A stretch of 64,000 nucleotides of DNA from Gracilimonas sp046602855 (GTDB lineage Bacteria; Bacteroidota; Rhodothermia; Balneolales; Balneolaceae), in NCBI RefSeq assembly GCF_046602855.1, contig NZ_JBKINJ010000002.1, positions 868,001-932,000 of the forward strand, given 5' to 3'. Each line of letters opens with the position of its first letter. The stretch's first letter is position 1. The notes beneath the pieces are model-generated. The model was not told the origin of the DNA, made no database searches, and worked only from the letters and a program-made list of their open reading frames with translations. Both the position numbers and the translations under genes were made by a program. Positions 43,000-50,844 of the stretch are shown here, piece after piece.

Positions 43000-44286
43000 A
43001 TGAGTTTTATAGAAGACATTCATGCAAGACAGGTGATAGATTCACGGGGTAATCCTACCGTGGAAGTTGATGTAACACTTGAAACAGGAACTATTGGTCG
43101 CGCTGCAGTACCATCAGGAGCTTCAACCGGAGAACATGAGGCAGTTGAGCTTCGGGATGGAGATAAGGATTATTATATGGGCAAAAGCGTTTTGGACGCG
43201 GTTGAAAATGTAAATACTGTGATCGCTGAAGAATTACTTGGGTTGTCGACATTCAATCAGGTTTATCTTGACGACCTCCTGCTGGATCTGGATGGCACAC
43301 CAAATAAAGCAAAACTCGGTGCCAATGCCATTTTGGGTGTATCAATGGCTATTGCCAAAGTTGCAGCAAAAGAACTGGATATGCCATTGTGGAGATACGT
43401 TGGAGGGGTGAATGCGAAGGTAATGCCTCTTCCAATGATGAATATCATCAATGGTGGTTCTCATGCTGATAACAGTGTGGACATGCAGGAATTTATGATC
43501 ATGCCTGCAGGCGCCGAGAGTTTTAGTCAGGCTCTGCAAATGGGATCGGAAATATTTCACAACCTCAAGAAAGTATTAAGTGATAAGGGTTATAGCACGG
43601 CTGTAGGTGACGAAGGTGGTTTTGCTCCAAACCTGAAATCTAACGAAGAGGCGATCGAGGTGATCCTAAAAGCCGTTGAAAGTGCAGGTTATACTCCTGA
43701 GGAAGATGTATTGATAGCTCTTGATCCGGCTGCTTCTGAGTTTTACAACACAGAGACCGGACTTTACGAATTCAAATGGAGTGATGGTTCGAAAAAAGAT
43801 ACCGACGCCATGGTTGATTATTGGAGCGAGTGGGTGGATAAATACCCTATCATTTCCATTGAAGACGGATTGGCTGAGAATGACTGGGATGCCTGGGAAA
43901 AACTTACCGACGCCGTTGGAGATAAAGTGCAGCTGGTAGGTGATGATCTTTTTGTTACAAATACTGAGCGTCTGGCAACCGGTATAGAAAGAGGTATTGC
44001 TAACTCGATCCTTATTAAAGTAAATCAGATCGGTACAATAACTGAAACCCTGGATGCCATTGAGATGGCACATAAAAACGGATACACCGCGGTGATATCT
44101 CACCGTTCAGGTGAAACCGAAGATGTGACCATTGCCGACCTTGCAGTTGCAACAAACGCCGGCCAGATCAAAACAGGCTCAATGAGCAGAACGGATCGTG
44201 TGGCCAAATATAATCAGTTACTAAGAATCGAAGAGCAGCTTGGAGATACAGCTCTGTTTATGGGTAGAGATACATTTGGTCTCTGA
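43000..44286 (+). CDS. eno: Enolase
   Basis: 428 residues. Converts 2-phosphoglycerate to phosphoenolpyruvate in glycolysis. The start ATG at 43000 is preceded by a GGAGAA ribosome-binding site. Family motifs: EDIHARQVIDSRGNPTVEV, AAVPSGASTGEHEAVELRDG, MNIINGGSHADNSVDMQEFM, GDEGGFAPNLKSNEEAI, ISIEDGLAENDWDAW, VGDDLFVTN (metal Asp), LIKVNQIGTITETLDAI (catalytic Lys) and VISHRSGETEDVTIADLAV. Full length, with no odd features. It is followed by a strong terminator, so it is likely monocistronic. Confidence 0.97.
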   Translation: MSFIEDIHARQVIDSRGNPTVEVDVTLETGTIGRAAVPSGASTGEHEAVELRDGDKDYYMGKSVLDAVENVNTVIAEELLGLSTFNQVYLDDLLLDLDGTPNKAKLGANAILGVSMAIAKVAAKELDMPLWRYVGGVNAKVMPLPMMNIINGGSHADNSVDMQEFMIMPAGAESFSQALQMGSEIFHNLKKVLSDKGYSTAVGDEGGFAPNLKSNEEAIEVILKAVESAGYTPEEDVLIALDPAASEFYNTETGLYEFKWSDGSKKDTDAMVDYWSEWVDKYPIISIEDGLAENDWDAWEKLTDAVGDKVQLVGDDLFVTNTERLATGIERGIANSILIKVNQIGTITETLDAIEMAHKNGYTAVISHRSGETEDVTIADLAVATNAGQIKTGSMSRTDRVAKYNQLLRIEEQLGDTALFMGRDTFGL

Positions 44287-44309
44287 TCTATACTAAAACT
44301 AAATGACTT

Positions 44310-44341
44310 AAAAGCCACTGTTGAAACAGTGGCTTTTTTTA
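44310..44341 (+). terminator. Intrinsic terminator after eno
   Basis: AAAAGCCACTG and CAGTGGCTTTT pair around TTGAAA, with a T7 tract. It begins 24 bases after the eno stop. Confidence 0.93.
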
Positions 44342-44500
44342 CGGCGCCAATTTTTTAAAAACAGATCATGAATAGCAAGCTATGCGATCACATAACTTAT
44401 CATCAACAATGTTAAGAGAATAAAAAGTTTTATTAGATATCATAATAATCTGTAAGGAATTAAGTTATAGTTGCTCTTACATTAAACATAGTAGCTTTCT

Positions 44501-44541
44501 AAAGAGCCGGCATTTGGATAGATGGTCGGCTCTTTTTTTTT
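44501..44541 (+). terminator. Second, orphan intrinsic terminator before recF
   Basis: AAAGAGCCG (44501-44509) pairs with CGGCTCTTT (44527-44535), followed by a long T-run. It lies after the eno terminator, with no coding frame between them. It may therefore end a small RNA of roughly 100-150 bases starting between 44350 and 44450, or insulate recF. Confidence 0.85.
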
Positions 44542-44580
44542 AGCCTGTTAAAAACAGATAGAATGCGTACCATATAATGT

Positions 44581-45714
44581 ATGCGAAACACTCACACAGA
44601 GCTTTTAAATTTTAGAAATCATCTTGAGACCAAGATCGACTGGGCTCCGCATCTAAATATTATCACAGGTCCAAACGGTTCTGGAAAAACCAGTTTGATC
44701 GATGCTATTCACTATCTGTGTATGTCGCGAAGTTTTGTGTCTAACACCGATATGTACGTTGTAAATCAGGATGAGAGCTATTTTATGATCAAAGGGCACT
44801 TTGAGGGACAGATCCGCTCTGAATTTGATGTATCCTGTTCGTATTCAAGAGGTGATGGAAAGAAGATCTTTGTTAATGATTCCCCATTGGAGAGACTATC
44901 TGATCTGATCGGTATGGTGCCGGTAGTCACTCTTACTCCTGATGATAAAAAGTTAACACTGGAAGGACCCGCTGAGAGAAGAAGCTATATAGATTCATTT
45001 ATAAGTCAGATCTCACCGGGATATTTGCGGGACCTCATTGAATATCGCAGGGTCCGTAAACAGCGCAATGCACTTCTTCAGGAATACCGTGGGCCTGCAT
45101 CTGTTTTGGAAGCTTATCTTGAGCCATGGAATGTACAGCTTGTGGAAGCAGGCTCCAGAATAGTAGCTAAACGATTTGCAGTGCTTGAAAACCTGAAGGA
45201 GTATCTTGCAGAGGATTATGCTATGATCTCAGGTATGGATCTGTCAACCAATTTGGAATATCAGACCTTCTGCACACCGGGAGCTGATCCAAAAGAAATT
45301 GAAACGGCATACTATAAAGAACTTGAGAAAGTTCAAGCCAAGGAAATTGAACGTGAGATCACAACTGTAGGTCCGCACAGGGATGAAGTAGTTTTTTTTC
45401 TGGATGATTTTGAACTCAGAAGATTTGGCTCTCAAGGTCAACATCGTTTATTTGCTCTATCGCTTAAATTAGCTCAACTGCATTATTATTCCGATGAGCT
45501 GGATGACCTGCCGATCCTTATGCTGGATGATGTATTCGGTGATCTGGACCTCACTAAAACCGAAATATTGTTGACAGCACTTCAGCAACATAAAGGGCAA
45601 ATATTCATAACTTCAGCAAATCCGGTTCCTTTTAAAGATTATGTTACATTTAATGGGAAAGAAAACCGTTTTTATAAAGTAGAAAATGGAAAGGTTGAAG
45701 AGGTGGAAGCATGA
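44581..45714 (+). CDS. recF: DNA recombination protein RecF
   Basis: 377 residues. RecF is an SMC-like ATPase that helps load RecA at gaps. The Walker A is LNIITGPNGSGKTSLIDAIH (GPNGSGKT at 30-37), followed by YLCMSRSFVSN and then VPVVTLTPDDKKLTLEGPAE with RRSYIDSF. The C-terminal part has GPHRDEVVFFL, SQGQHRLFALSLKLAQLHYY (signature motif) and PILMLDDVFGDLDLTKTEIL (Walker B and D-loop). It overlaps the downstream DUF721 gene by 4 bases (ATGA). recF near dnaA is a common origin-region arrangement, but here dnaN is not adjacent. Confidence 0.95.
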   Translation: MRNTHTELLNFRNHLETKIDWAPHLNIITGPNGSGKTSLIDAIHYLCMSRSFVSNTDMYVVNQDESYFMIKGHFEGQIRSEFDVSCSYSRGDGKKIFVNDSPLERLSDLIGMVPVVTLTPDDKKLTLEGPAERRSYIDSFISQISPGYLRDLIEYRRVRKQRNALLQEYRGPASVLEAYLEPWNVQLVEAGSRIVAKRFAVLENLKEYLAEDYAMISGMDLSTNLEYQTFCTPGADPKEIETAYYKELEKVQAKEIEREITTVGPHRDEVVFFLDDFELRRFGSQGQHRLFALSLKLAQLHYYSDELDDLPILMLDDVFGDLDLTKTEILLTALQQHKGQIFITSANPVPFKDYVTFNGKENRFYKVENGKVEEVEA

Positions 45715-46004
45715 GATTTGATACGCCTAAATCATTGAGTTCAGTATTGGAAGATTTTTTGGAGAAGTTTCCTCAGAAGAGAAAACTGAAGCAGGGTATG
45801 ATATTATCTGCTTTTGAAGAAGTGGTAGGTCCGCGAATGGCCTCAGAGGTTGAAGACCTTCACTTTGAGGGTAACAAACTTGCAATGAAGGTCAAGCACC
45901 CGGCGTGGAGACACGAAATCCATTCGAATCGCTTTAGCATTGCAAAAAAGTTGAACGTTAAGGTAAAAGGAGATATTGTCTCCGACATCATTGTACGCAG
46001 TTAG
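45711..46004 (+). CDS. dciA: DUF721 (DciA-like) protein
   Basis: 97 residues of the DUF721 family. It contains KLKQGMILSAFEEVVGPRMA and then LHFEGNKLAMKVKHPAWRHE followed by the helix FSIAKKLN, which is the KH-like layout of DciA. DciA loads the replicative helicase DnaB in bacteria lacking DnaC or DnaI. The overlap with recF and the origin neighbourhood fit such a role. That this short homologue really acts as the loader is inference. The name is used tentatively. Confidence 0.82.
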   Translation: MRFDTPKSLSSVLEDFLEKFPQKRKLKQGMILSAFEEVVGPRMASEVEDLHFEGNKLAMKVKHPAWRHEIHSNRFSIAKKLNVKVKGDIVSDIIVRS

Positions 46005-46038
46005 TTGATTAAACTTAACCCGGCATCTATATTCTTAT

Positions 46039-47049
46039 ATGGCAGAATTTTTTAACCACCCAACTATTAAAAAAGTAAAGGATTTCTTCAAATTCGGAAC
46101 CAAACCCGGAACTGATGTAGAAGAGGTGACCTTTTTGCGTCGTGAAAAAGTGATCGTGTTTATCGGGGCTTATATTACGGCCGTAGCCCTATGGTTTATA
46201 GTGAATTTGAGCAGCAGTTACAGTATCAATCTAAATCTGCCGATAGAACCCGGCAATATCCCTGAAGATATGGCTCTCACTGAAGAACTACCTGAGTATG
46301 TACAGGCAGGTGTTTCAGGAGATGGATGGCAATTACTTTCCCTTCATAATGACCCCCCAACGGTAGTGATCAATATAGAAAGTGAAGAAATTAATTTGTT
46401 TGATCAGGTCAGGCAAAGGCTAAGCTATCTTCAGGGTGTGGACATTGCTAAGGTTCAGCCTCTGATGATCCGCATGGAGCTGGAGCCAAAGATTTCAAAA
46501 AAGATTCCTATTGTTTTGAACAGGGAGATAAACTTTCAAAATCGGTATGGTATGATCGGAGAACCGGTTATTTCACCCGATAGTTTAGTTATCACCGGTG
46601 CTGCTTCAAGAGTATCTGATATTAATGAATGGATTGTAAAGGATACTCTCAAACTCAATGATGTGAGAAATGATATCTCCCAAAATATTGCCTTAAGTGA
46701 AGAGACAGGCGTTCTTGAGCTTTCTGAAGACGGAATCAGATTCGAAGCAGATATCTCTGAATTCACAGAGGGAGAAACAACAGCTTACATCAATACCAGA
46801 GGTTTGCCAAGAGGTCAAAACGTAACTTACAATCCCGCCTCCATAACCATTACATACGATGTGCCCATCGAACAGTATGCAGAGGTTGAAAATCTTCAGC
46901 CATACCAGGCATATGTTCCTTACTCTGAAATACTGGAAGATTCTACCGGATATGTGACTCCTGATATTGACCTAGTTGAACCGGAATATGAACTTCGCTT
47001 ACGCAACTTTAAACCGAAGGCAGTGGCCTATTTTACGGTGATCAACTGA
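46039..47049 (+). CDS. YbbR/CdaR-domain membrane-anchored protein
   Basis: 336 residues. A basic N-terminus precedes one membrane helix (VIVFIGAYITAVALWFIVNL). Then come repeating beta-rich YbbR units such as YSINLNLPIEPGNIPEDM, LPEYVQAGVSGDGWQLL, and ISKKIPIVLNREINFQNRYG followed by PVISPDSLVITGAASRVSDI (with the P-x-x-V-x-I-x-G-P-like core of YbbR repeats). CdaR proteins regulate the c-di-AMP synthase CdaA; no cdaA gene lies adjacent, so that link is inference. Third gene of the recF unit. It converges on a TonB-dependent receptor gene. Confidence 0.85.
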   Translation: MAEFFNHPTIKKVKDFFKFGTKPGTDVEEVTFLRREKVIVFIGAYITAVALWFIVNLSSSYSINLNLPIEPGNIPEDMALTEELPEYVQAGVSGDGWQLLSLHNDPPTVVINIESEEINLFDQVRQRLSYLQGVDIAKVQPLMIRMELEPKISKKIPIVLNREINFQNRYGMIGEPVISPDSLVITGAASRVSDINEWIVKDTLKLNDVRNDISQNIALSEETGVLELSEDGIRFEADISEFTEGETTAYINTRGLPRGQNVTYNPASITITYDVPIEQYAEVENLQPYQAYVPYSEILEDSTGYVTPDIDLVEPEYELRLRNFKPKAVAYFTVIN

Positions 47050-47060
47050 TCTTAGATCAT

Positions 47061-49430
47061 TTAGAAATTGAGAACCAGCCCGATGGAAGGCAGTATTTCG
47101 GCATCGTCATTCGTATTAACCAATACAAGGCTTCTTGGTGTAATGATATCACCGGTTTCATCTCTGTCCAATCCATAACGCGGCTCAGAAGGACTAGCTT
47201 GCGCAAGAACATTCTGAACCTCCAGATAGATATCAAGGCTGAGGTTCTGAAAGTTGAATTTCTTATCGATGCGGATATCAAGTTGGCTTAATGGATCAAG
47301 CCGTACAGAACCAAGTTGCTCGAAATCTTTAAAAACAGCCGGATAATTTTGCAAGGTCAATTGCCTGTCAACGGGTGCATAAGGAGCTTTACCCAGATAC
47401 CGGTAGCGACCGCTGATTTCCCAGTTATTTTTTAATTTATATCCGCCCAACAAAGAGATCAGGGTTCCATTATCCCAAACAGCCGGCTTGTAATCGTTGC
47501 TGAAAAGATTCGTGAATTCACTTTTATAAATAGTAAATGCGGCAACGCCATAGAATTTCCCGGTGAATTTTTGCTGAAAAAGTAATTCAATGCCATAAGT
47601 TCTTCCCTCACCTGTACTGATGATCGGTTCACTCCCGAAAACTTCAAAATCGCCGCCTTTATTTGCCAGTGAAACACTGTCTGTAGTTGAGATCGGGTAG
47701 TCAGTGTAGTATTTAAAGAAGGTTTCAGCTGAAATTCTTGCCCGGTCATTCAGCAAATATTCAATCCCGGCAACAAGGTGATCACTTCTTATATACTCAG
47801 ATGAACTATTTGGGAAATTGCCATTATTATCCTGAAAACCAAGGGTGGTATAAGGCAAGATCTTATAATACCTGCCAATGGAGGCATTTGCTGTCCATTC
47901 TTCATTTTGTGTGATACTGTAAGAAAATGAAGCTCTGGGGCTGAGTGTACGGTAGATTTTGTCACCTGATTTTGTAAAACTATCACCATCTGCCCTTATT
48001 CCAAAGGAAAGGCCGATCCGGTTTTCATTGAAGTTTGCAGATGATTGAGCAAACAATCCGTATCTGAAGAAATTTAGATCGGTCGAAAATGATCGGGTAT
48101 TGATCAGATCTTCGGTAGAATTTGTGTAATCGGCTTTTATAAGGTTCATTCCACTTGATAGGGTCCAATTGCCTAAAAATTTTGTAGCCTGATATCTCAG
48201 ATGTGTCTCAGTTTCGCGAGAATCATTCTTGAGGTATAATCCGGCTTGATTGGCGTTATCTTTATACCGATAAAATTCGTTACCTAATGTATTGTTGCTG
48301 ATAACTGTTTCCATGAATCCGCTATTGTCATGGAATTGCCTTTTCCAGCCAACACCAATAGTGTTACTATTCTGCCGAATCACAGGGATCTGATTTTGGA
48401 TGGCTTCCTGCTCGGCATCAAACTCATCCAGATCGTTTATGGATAAGTCGTCAATAGAGCCGACTCCAGTTAAATAGATCCGGTTATTTTTGTTGATACG
48501 GTGATTCACTTTGTACTGATAATCCCAATAATCAGGCAAAAAGGGTAGTCCAATTGCCTGAAAAAGCAGCTGTAAGTACGAACGCCTAACTGAAGCGATA
48601 TAGGTTGTATTGGATTCTGTGTCATTTCCTTTGAACAGAGGTCCCTCTACGGTTAATGCTGCCTCACTTGAACCCACTCTCAGATTACCGGAAAATTCCC
48701 TGCTGTTTCCATTTCTCTGATCGAATTGAAGGATGCCTGACAATACATTTTCATAATCGGCAGCGAATGAACTGGCTGTAAGTGAGACGCCTTCAAAAAA
48801 TGATACATTTAACAAACCAACCGGGCCGCCGGCGCTTCCCTGTGTTGAAAAATGGTTTATATTTGGAATCGGGACGCCGTCCAGAAAATACACATTTTCG
48901 TTTGGGGCTCCTCCGCGAATGATCACGTCATTGCGAAAGCCTCCCACTGAACCGGAAACACCGGGCAAAGATTGAACTACCTTTGCAATGTCATTATTTC
49001 CGCCAGGATAGGTCGCGATTTCCTGCTGACTGAATTTTTGAATCGAGAGAGGCGTAACCTCTTCTTTTTGGAATGGGTTAGGAGTTACAGTTACTTCATC
49101 CAGTTCTCTTACATCTTCTTGCAGTTGAAAATTAATGTCAATGGTCCCTTCTGATCTGATTACAACATTGAATTTGGTTTGGGAAAGAAAGCCAACAAAT
49201 GAGGCTTTTACATTATACGTCTTAGTGGGAATATTTTTGATGGTGTAACGCCCATTGGCATCAGTCGCATCCCCGAGTTCGGTGCCCTCTAAAATCACAG
49301 TAGCACCGATTAGAGGTTCACCTGTTTTAGCATCAGTTACAATGCCTGAAAGTTTTCCGGTTGGTTGGGCAAAAGTGTTAAAACCAGAGCAAATAAATAT
49401 TATCCATAATAATGGAAATTGAAGTAGCAT
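47061..49430 (-). CDS. TonB-dependent receptor with carboxypeptidase-like N-terminal domain
   Basis: About 789 residues. The signal peptide ends ICSGFNTFAQ, followed by a carboxypeptidase-regulatory-like beta-sandwich (KLSGIVTDAKTGEPLIGATV, DANGRYTIKNIPTKTYNVKA). The plug domain contains PGGNNDIAKVVQSLPGVSG and NDVIIRGGAPNENVYFLDGV. A barrel of about 22 strands follows, ending in the C-terminal strand DAEILPSIGLVLNF. There is no STN domain. These receptors import siderophores, vitamins or oligomers; the substrate is unknown, with no partner SusD. The ATG at 49430 is chosen for the signal peptide; a 13-residue longer form starts at 49469. Confidence 0.92.
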   Translation of the reverse strand: MLLQFPLLWIIFICSGFNTFAQPTGKLSGIVTDAKTGEPLIGATVILEGTELGDATDANGRYTIKNIPTKTYNVKASFVGFLSQTKFNVVIRSEGTIDINFQLQEDVRELDEVTVTPNPFQKEEVTPLSIQKFSQQEIATYPGGNNDIAKVVQSLPGVSGSVGGFRNDVIIRGGAPNENVYFLDGVPIPNINHFSTQGSAGGPVGLLNVSFFEGVSLTASSFAADYENVLSGILQFDQRNGNSREFSGNLRVGSSEAALTVEGPLFKGNDTESNTTYIASVRRSYLQLLFQAIGLPFLPDYWDYQYKVNHRINKNNRIYLTGVGSIDDLSINDLDEFDAEQEAIQNQIPVIRQNSNTIGVGWKRQFHDNSGFMETVISNNTLGNEFYRYKDNANQAGLYLKNDSRETETHLRYQATKFLGNWTLSSGMNLIKADYTNSTEDLINTRSFSTDLNFFRYGLFAQSSANFNENRIGLSFGIRADGDSFTKSGDKIYRTLSPRASFSYSITQNEEWTANASIGRYYKILPYTTLGFQDNNGNFPNSSSEYIRSDHLVAGIEYLLNDRARISAETFFKYYTDYPISTTDSVSLANKGGDFEVFGSEPIISTGEGRTYGIELLFQQKFTGKFYGVAAFTIYKSEFTNLFSNDYKPAVWDNGTLISLLGGYKLKNNWEISGRYRYLGKAPYAPVDRQLTLQNYPAVFKDFEQLGSVRLDPLSQLDIRIDKKFNFQNLSLDIYLEVQNVLAQASPSEPRYGLDRDETGDIITPRSLVLVNTNDDAEILPSIGLVLNF

Positions 49431-49583
49431 TAAGTCTCTTTTAGTTAGATAATTTTGCTGAACAAACATTTTGAAAGAAGAAAGTCGTTCCGGCAGAGAT
49501 AGTTACTTTAGCTTGGGTTTTGTCTGTGATTCGGTACACAAAAATATCAAGCATAGTTTTGCACATCTTAATATCTTAGAAGC

Positions 49584-49883
49584 ATGAAAGTAAAAAAGCA
49601 ACATACTGTATTTGTTTTAGGTGCAACACTACTCTTTGGAGTGTTGACTCTACTGCATGAGTATGATTGGCTTCTCCCACAGTCTCCTGTAGATACTGTC
49701 GTTTCTACTTCACAAGTCCCGCTCCCTGATGTAATTGAAGAACATGGAAGTGAAGATGAGATCGAGCATGAGGATTCAGAACCGTTTTATGTGTCTTCTA
49801 TTCAAAGTGTTAAAGGCTCTTACATGATCTATGAGGATCTTTTTGTTCCTCATGTTTCTACTCCCCCGCCAGACATAATCTAA
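49584..49883 (+). CDS. Hypothetical single-helix membrane/secreted protein
   Basis: 99 residues. A basic N-terminus and one hydrophobic helix (TVFVLGATLLFGVLTLLHEY) are followed by an acidic stretch (IEEHGSEDEIEHEDSEPFYV) and a proline-rich end (VSTPPPDII). It looks like a small anchored or exported protein. No family recognised. It is divergent from the TonB-dependent receptor gene with an intergenic distance of 153 bases. Confidence 0.65.
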   Translation: MKVKKQHTVFVLGATLLFGVLTLLHEYDWLLPQSPVDTVVSTSQVPLPDVIEEHGSEDEIEHEDSEPFYVSSIQSVKGSYMIYEDLFVPHVSTPPPDII

Positions 49884-49959
49884 GCCCATTCGTAATATTT
49901 AGCTATTCACTTTTGCAGATAAAATCTTTTGGAAAAAGTGTATTTACCAATTCTGTGAA

Positions 49960-49991
49960 CTTATCTGAAAACATAGATAAGGGCTTTTTTA
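49960..49991 (+). terminator. Possible weak terminator before the carbonic anhydrase gene
   Basis: CTTATCT (49960-49966) and AGATAAG (49975-49981) form a short AT-rich stem, followed by GGC and six T. The stability is modest. Confidence 0.4.
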
Positions 49992-50037
49992 GCCTTTGGA
50001 ATAGCTATTGAAATCAATAAAAATAATAACATAGATC

Positions 50038-50778
50038 ATGTATAAAATGAAAAGTTTAAATTTGTTATCCGTATTAGTATTGGGTTCTTTACTATTTACA
50101 GCTTGTACCCAGAAAGAAAGTGAGACGGAAACCAATACTGTCCAATTATCTTCTGATGTGATGACGGCAGAGGACCAAAATGAAATAACATCTGAACAAA
50201 TAATTCAAGGTTTAAAAGAAGGGAATGAGCGTTACGTCAATAATGACCTTACACCAGTAGATTATCAATCTCAGGTTAAGGCTACAGCGAATGGTCAATT
50301 TCCTGAAGCAATTATCTTATCTTGTGTAGACAGCCGGGTGCCTGTGGAGCACGTCTTTGACAAAGGCGTTGGCGACATATTTGTTGCAAGAGTAGCCGGC
50401 AACTTCGTGAATGAAGACATGCTTGGAAGTGCTGAGTTTGCCACTGCAGTAGCCGGCTCAAAAGTAATCGTTATTATGGGCCATGAATCATGTGGTGCAG
50501 TTAAAGCAGCCATTGATGGTGTTGAAATGGGCAATATTACTGCCATGTTAGACAAGATCGAACCGGCTATTGAAATGACTGAGAACTATAATGGTGAGCA
50601 GTCTACTTCAAATAATGACTACGTAACAGAAGTAGTTAATAATAATGTGCGTCACACAATCGCTGAAATGCGTGAAAATAGCCCGATCATTGCAGAACTG
50701 GAACGTAATGGTGATGTAGTTATAGCCGGCGCCTTTTATGACTTGGACACTGGTAAAGTGACATTTCTGGATCAATAA
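50038..50778 (+). CDS. Beta-carbonic anhydrase, lipoprotein
   Basis: 246 residues. Interconverts carbon dioxide and bicarbonate. The N-terminus has a lipobox (LGSLLFTACTQ, Cys23), so the enzyme should be anchored in the periplasm or on the outer membrane. The zinc ligands are in place: AIILSCVDSRVPVEHVFDKG (Cys96, with Asp98 and Arg100 as the catalytic dyad) and VIVIMGHESCGAVKAAIDG (His149, Cys152). FVARVAGNFVNEDMLGSAEF matches the core of the fold. A second ATG at 50047 is also possible. An intrinsic terminator follows. Confidence 0.94.
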   Translation: MYKMKSLNLLSVLVLGSLLFTACTQKESETETNTVQLSSDVMTAEDQNEITSEQIIQGLKEGNERYVNNDLTPVDYQSQVKATANGQFPEAIILSCVDSRVPVEHVFDKGVGDIFVARVAGNFVNEDMLGSAEFATAVAGSKVIVIMGHESCGAVKAAIDGVEMGNITAMLDKIEPAIEMTENYNGEQSTSNNDYVTEVVNNNVRHTIAEMRENSPIIAELERNGDVVIAGAFYDLDTGKVTFLDQ

Positions 50779-50791
50779 ATAAGGCTAAGAA

Positions 50792-50823
50792 AAAAAGAGG
50801 CAGCTTGAGGCTTCCTCTTTTTA
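50792..50823 (+). terminator. Intrinsic terminator after carbonic anhydrase gene
   Basis: AAAAAGAGG (50792-50800) pairs with CCTCTTTTT (50814-50822), with additional pairing of AG and CT inside. A-rich before and T-rich after, so it may also work for the convergent GH3 gene. Confidence 0.8.
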
Positions 50824-50844
50824 ATCTATGGAGCCAATGTTAGA

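Noticed and set aside
43666..44103. A 145-codon reading frame antisense to eno
   Set aside because: It lies entirely within the well-supported enolase gene and has no recognisable features.
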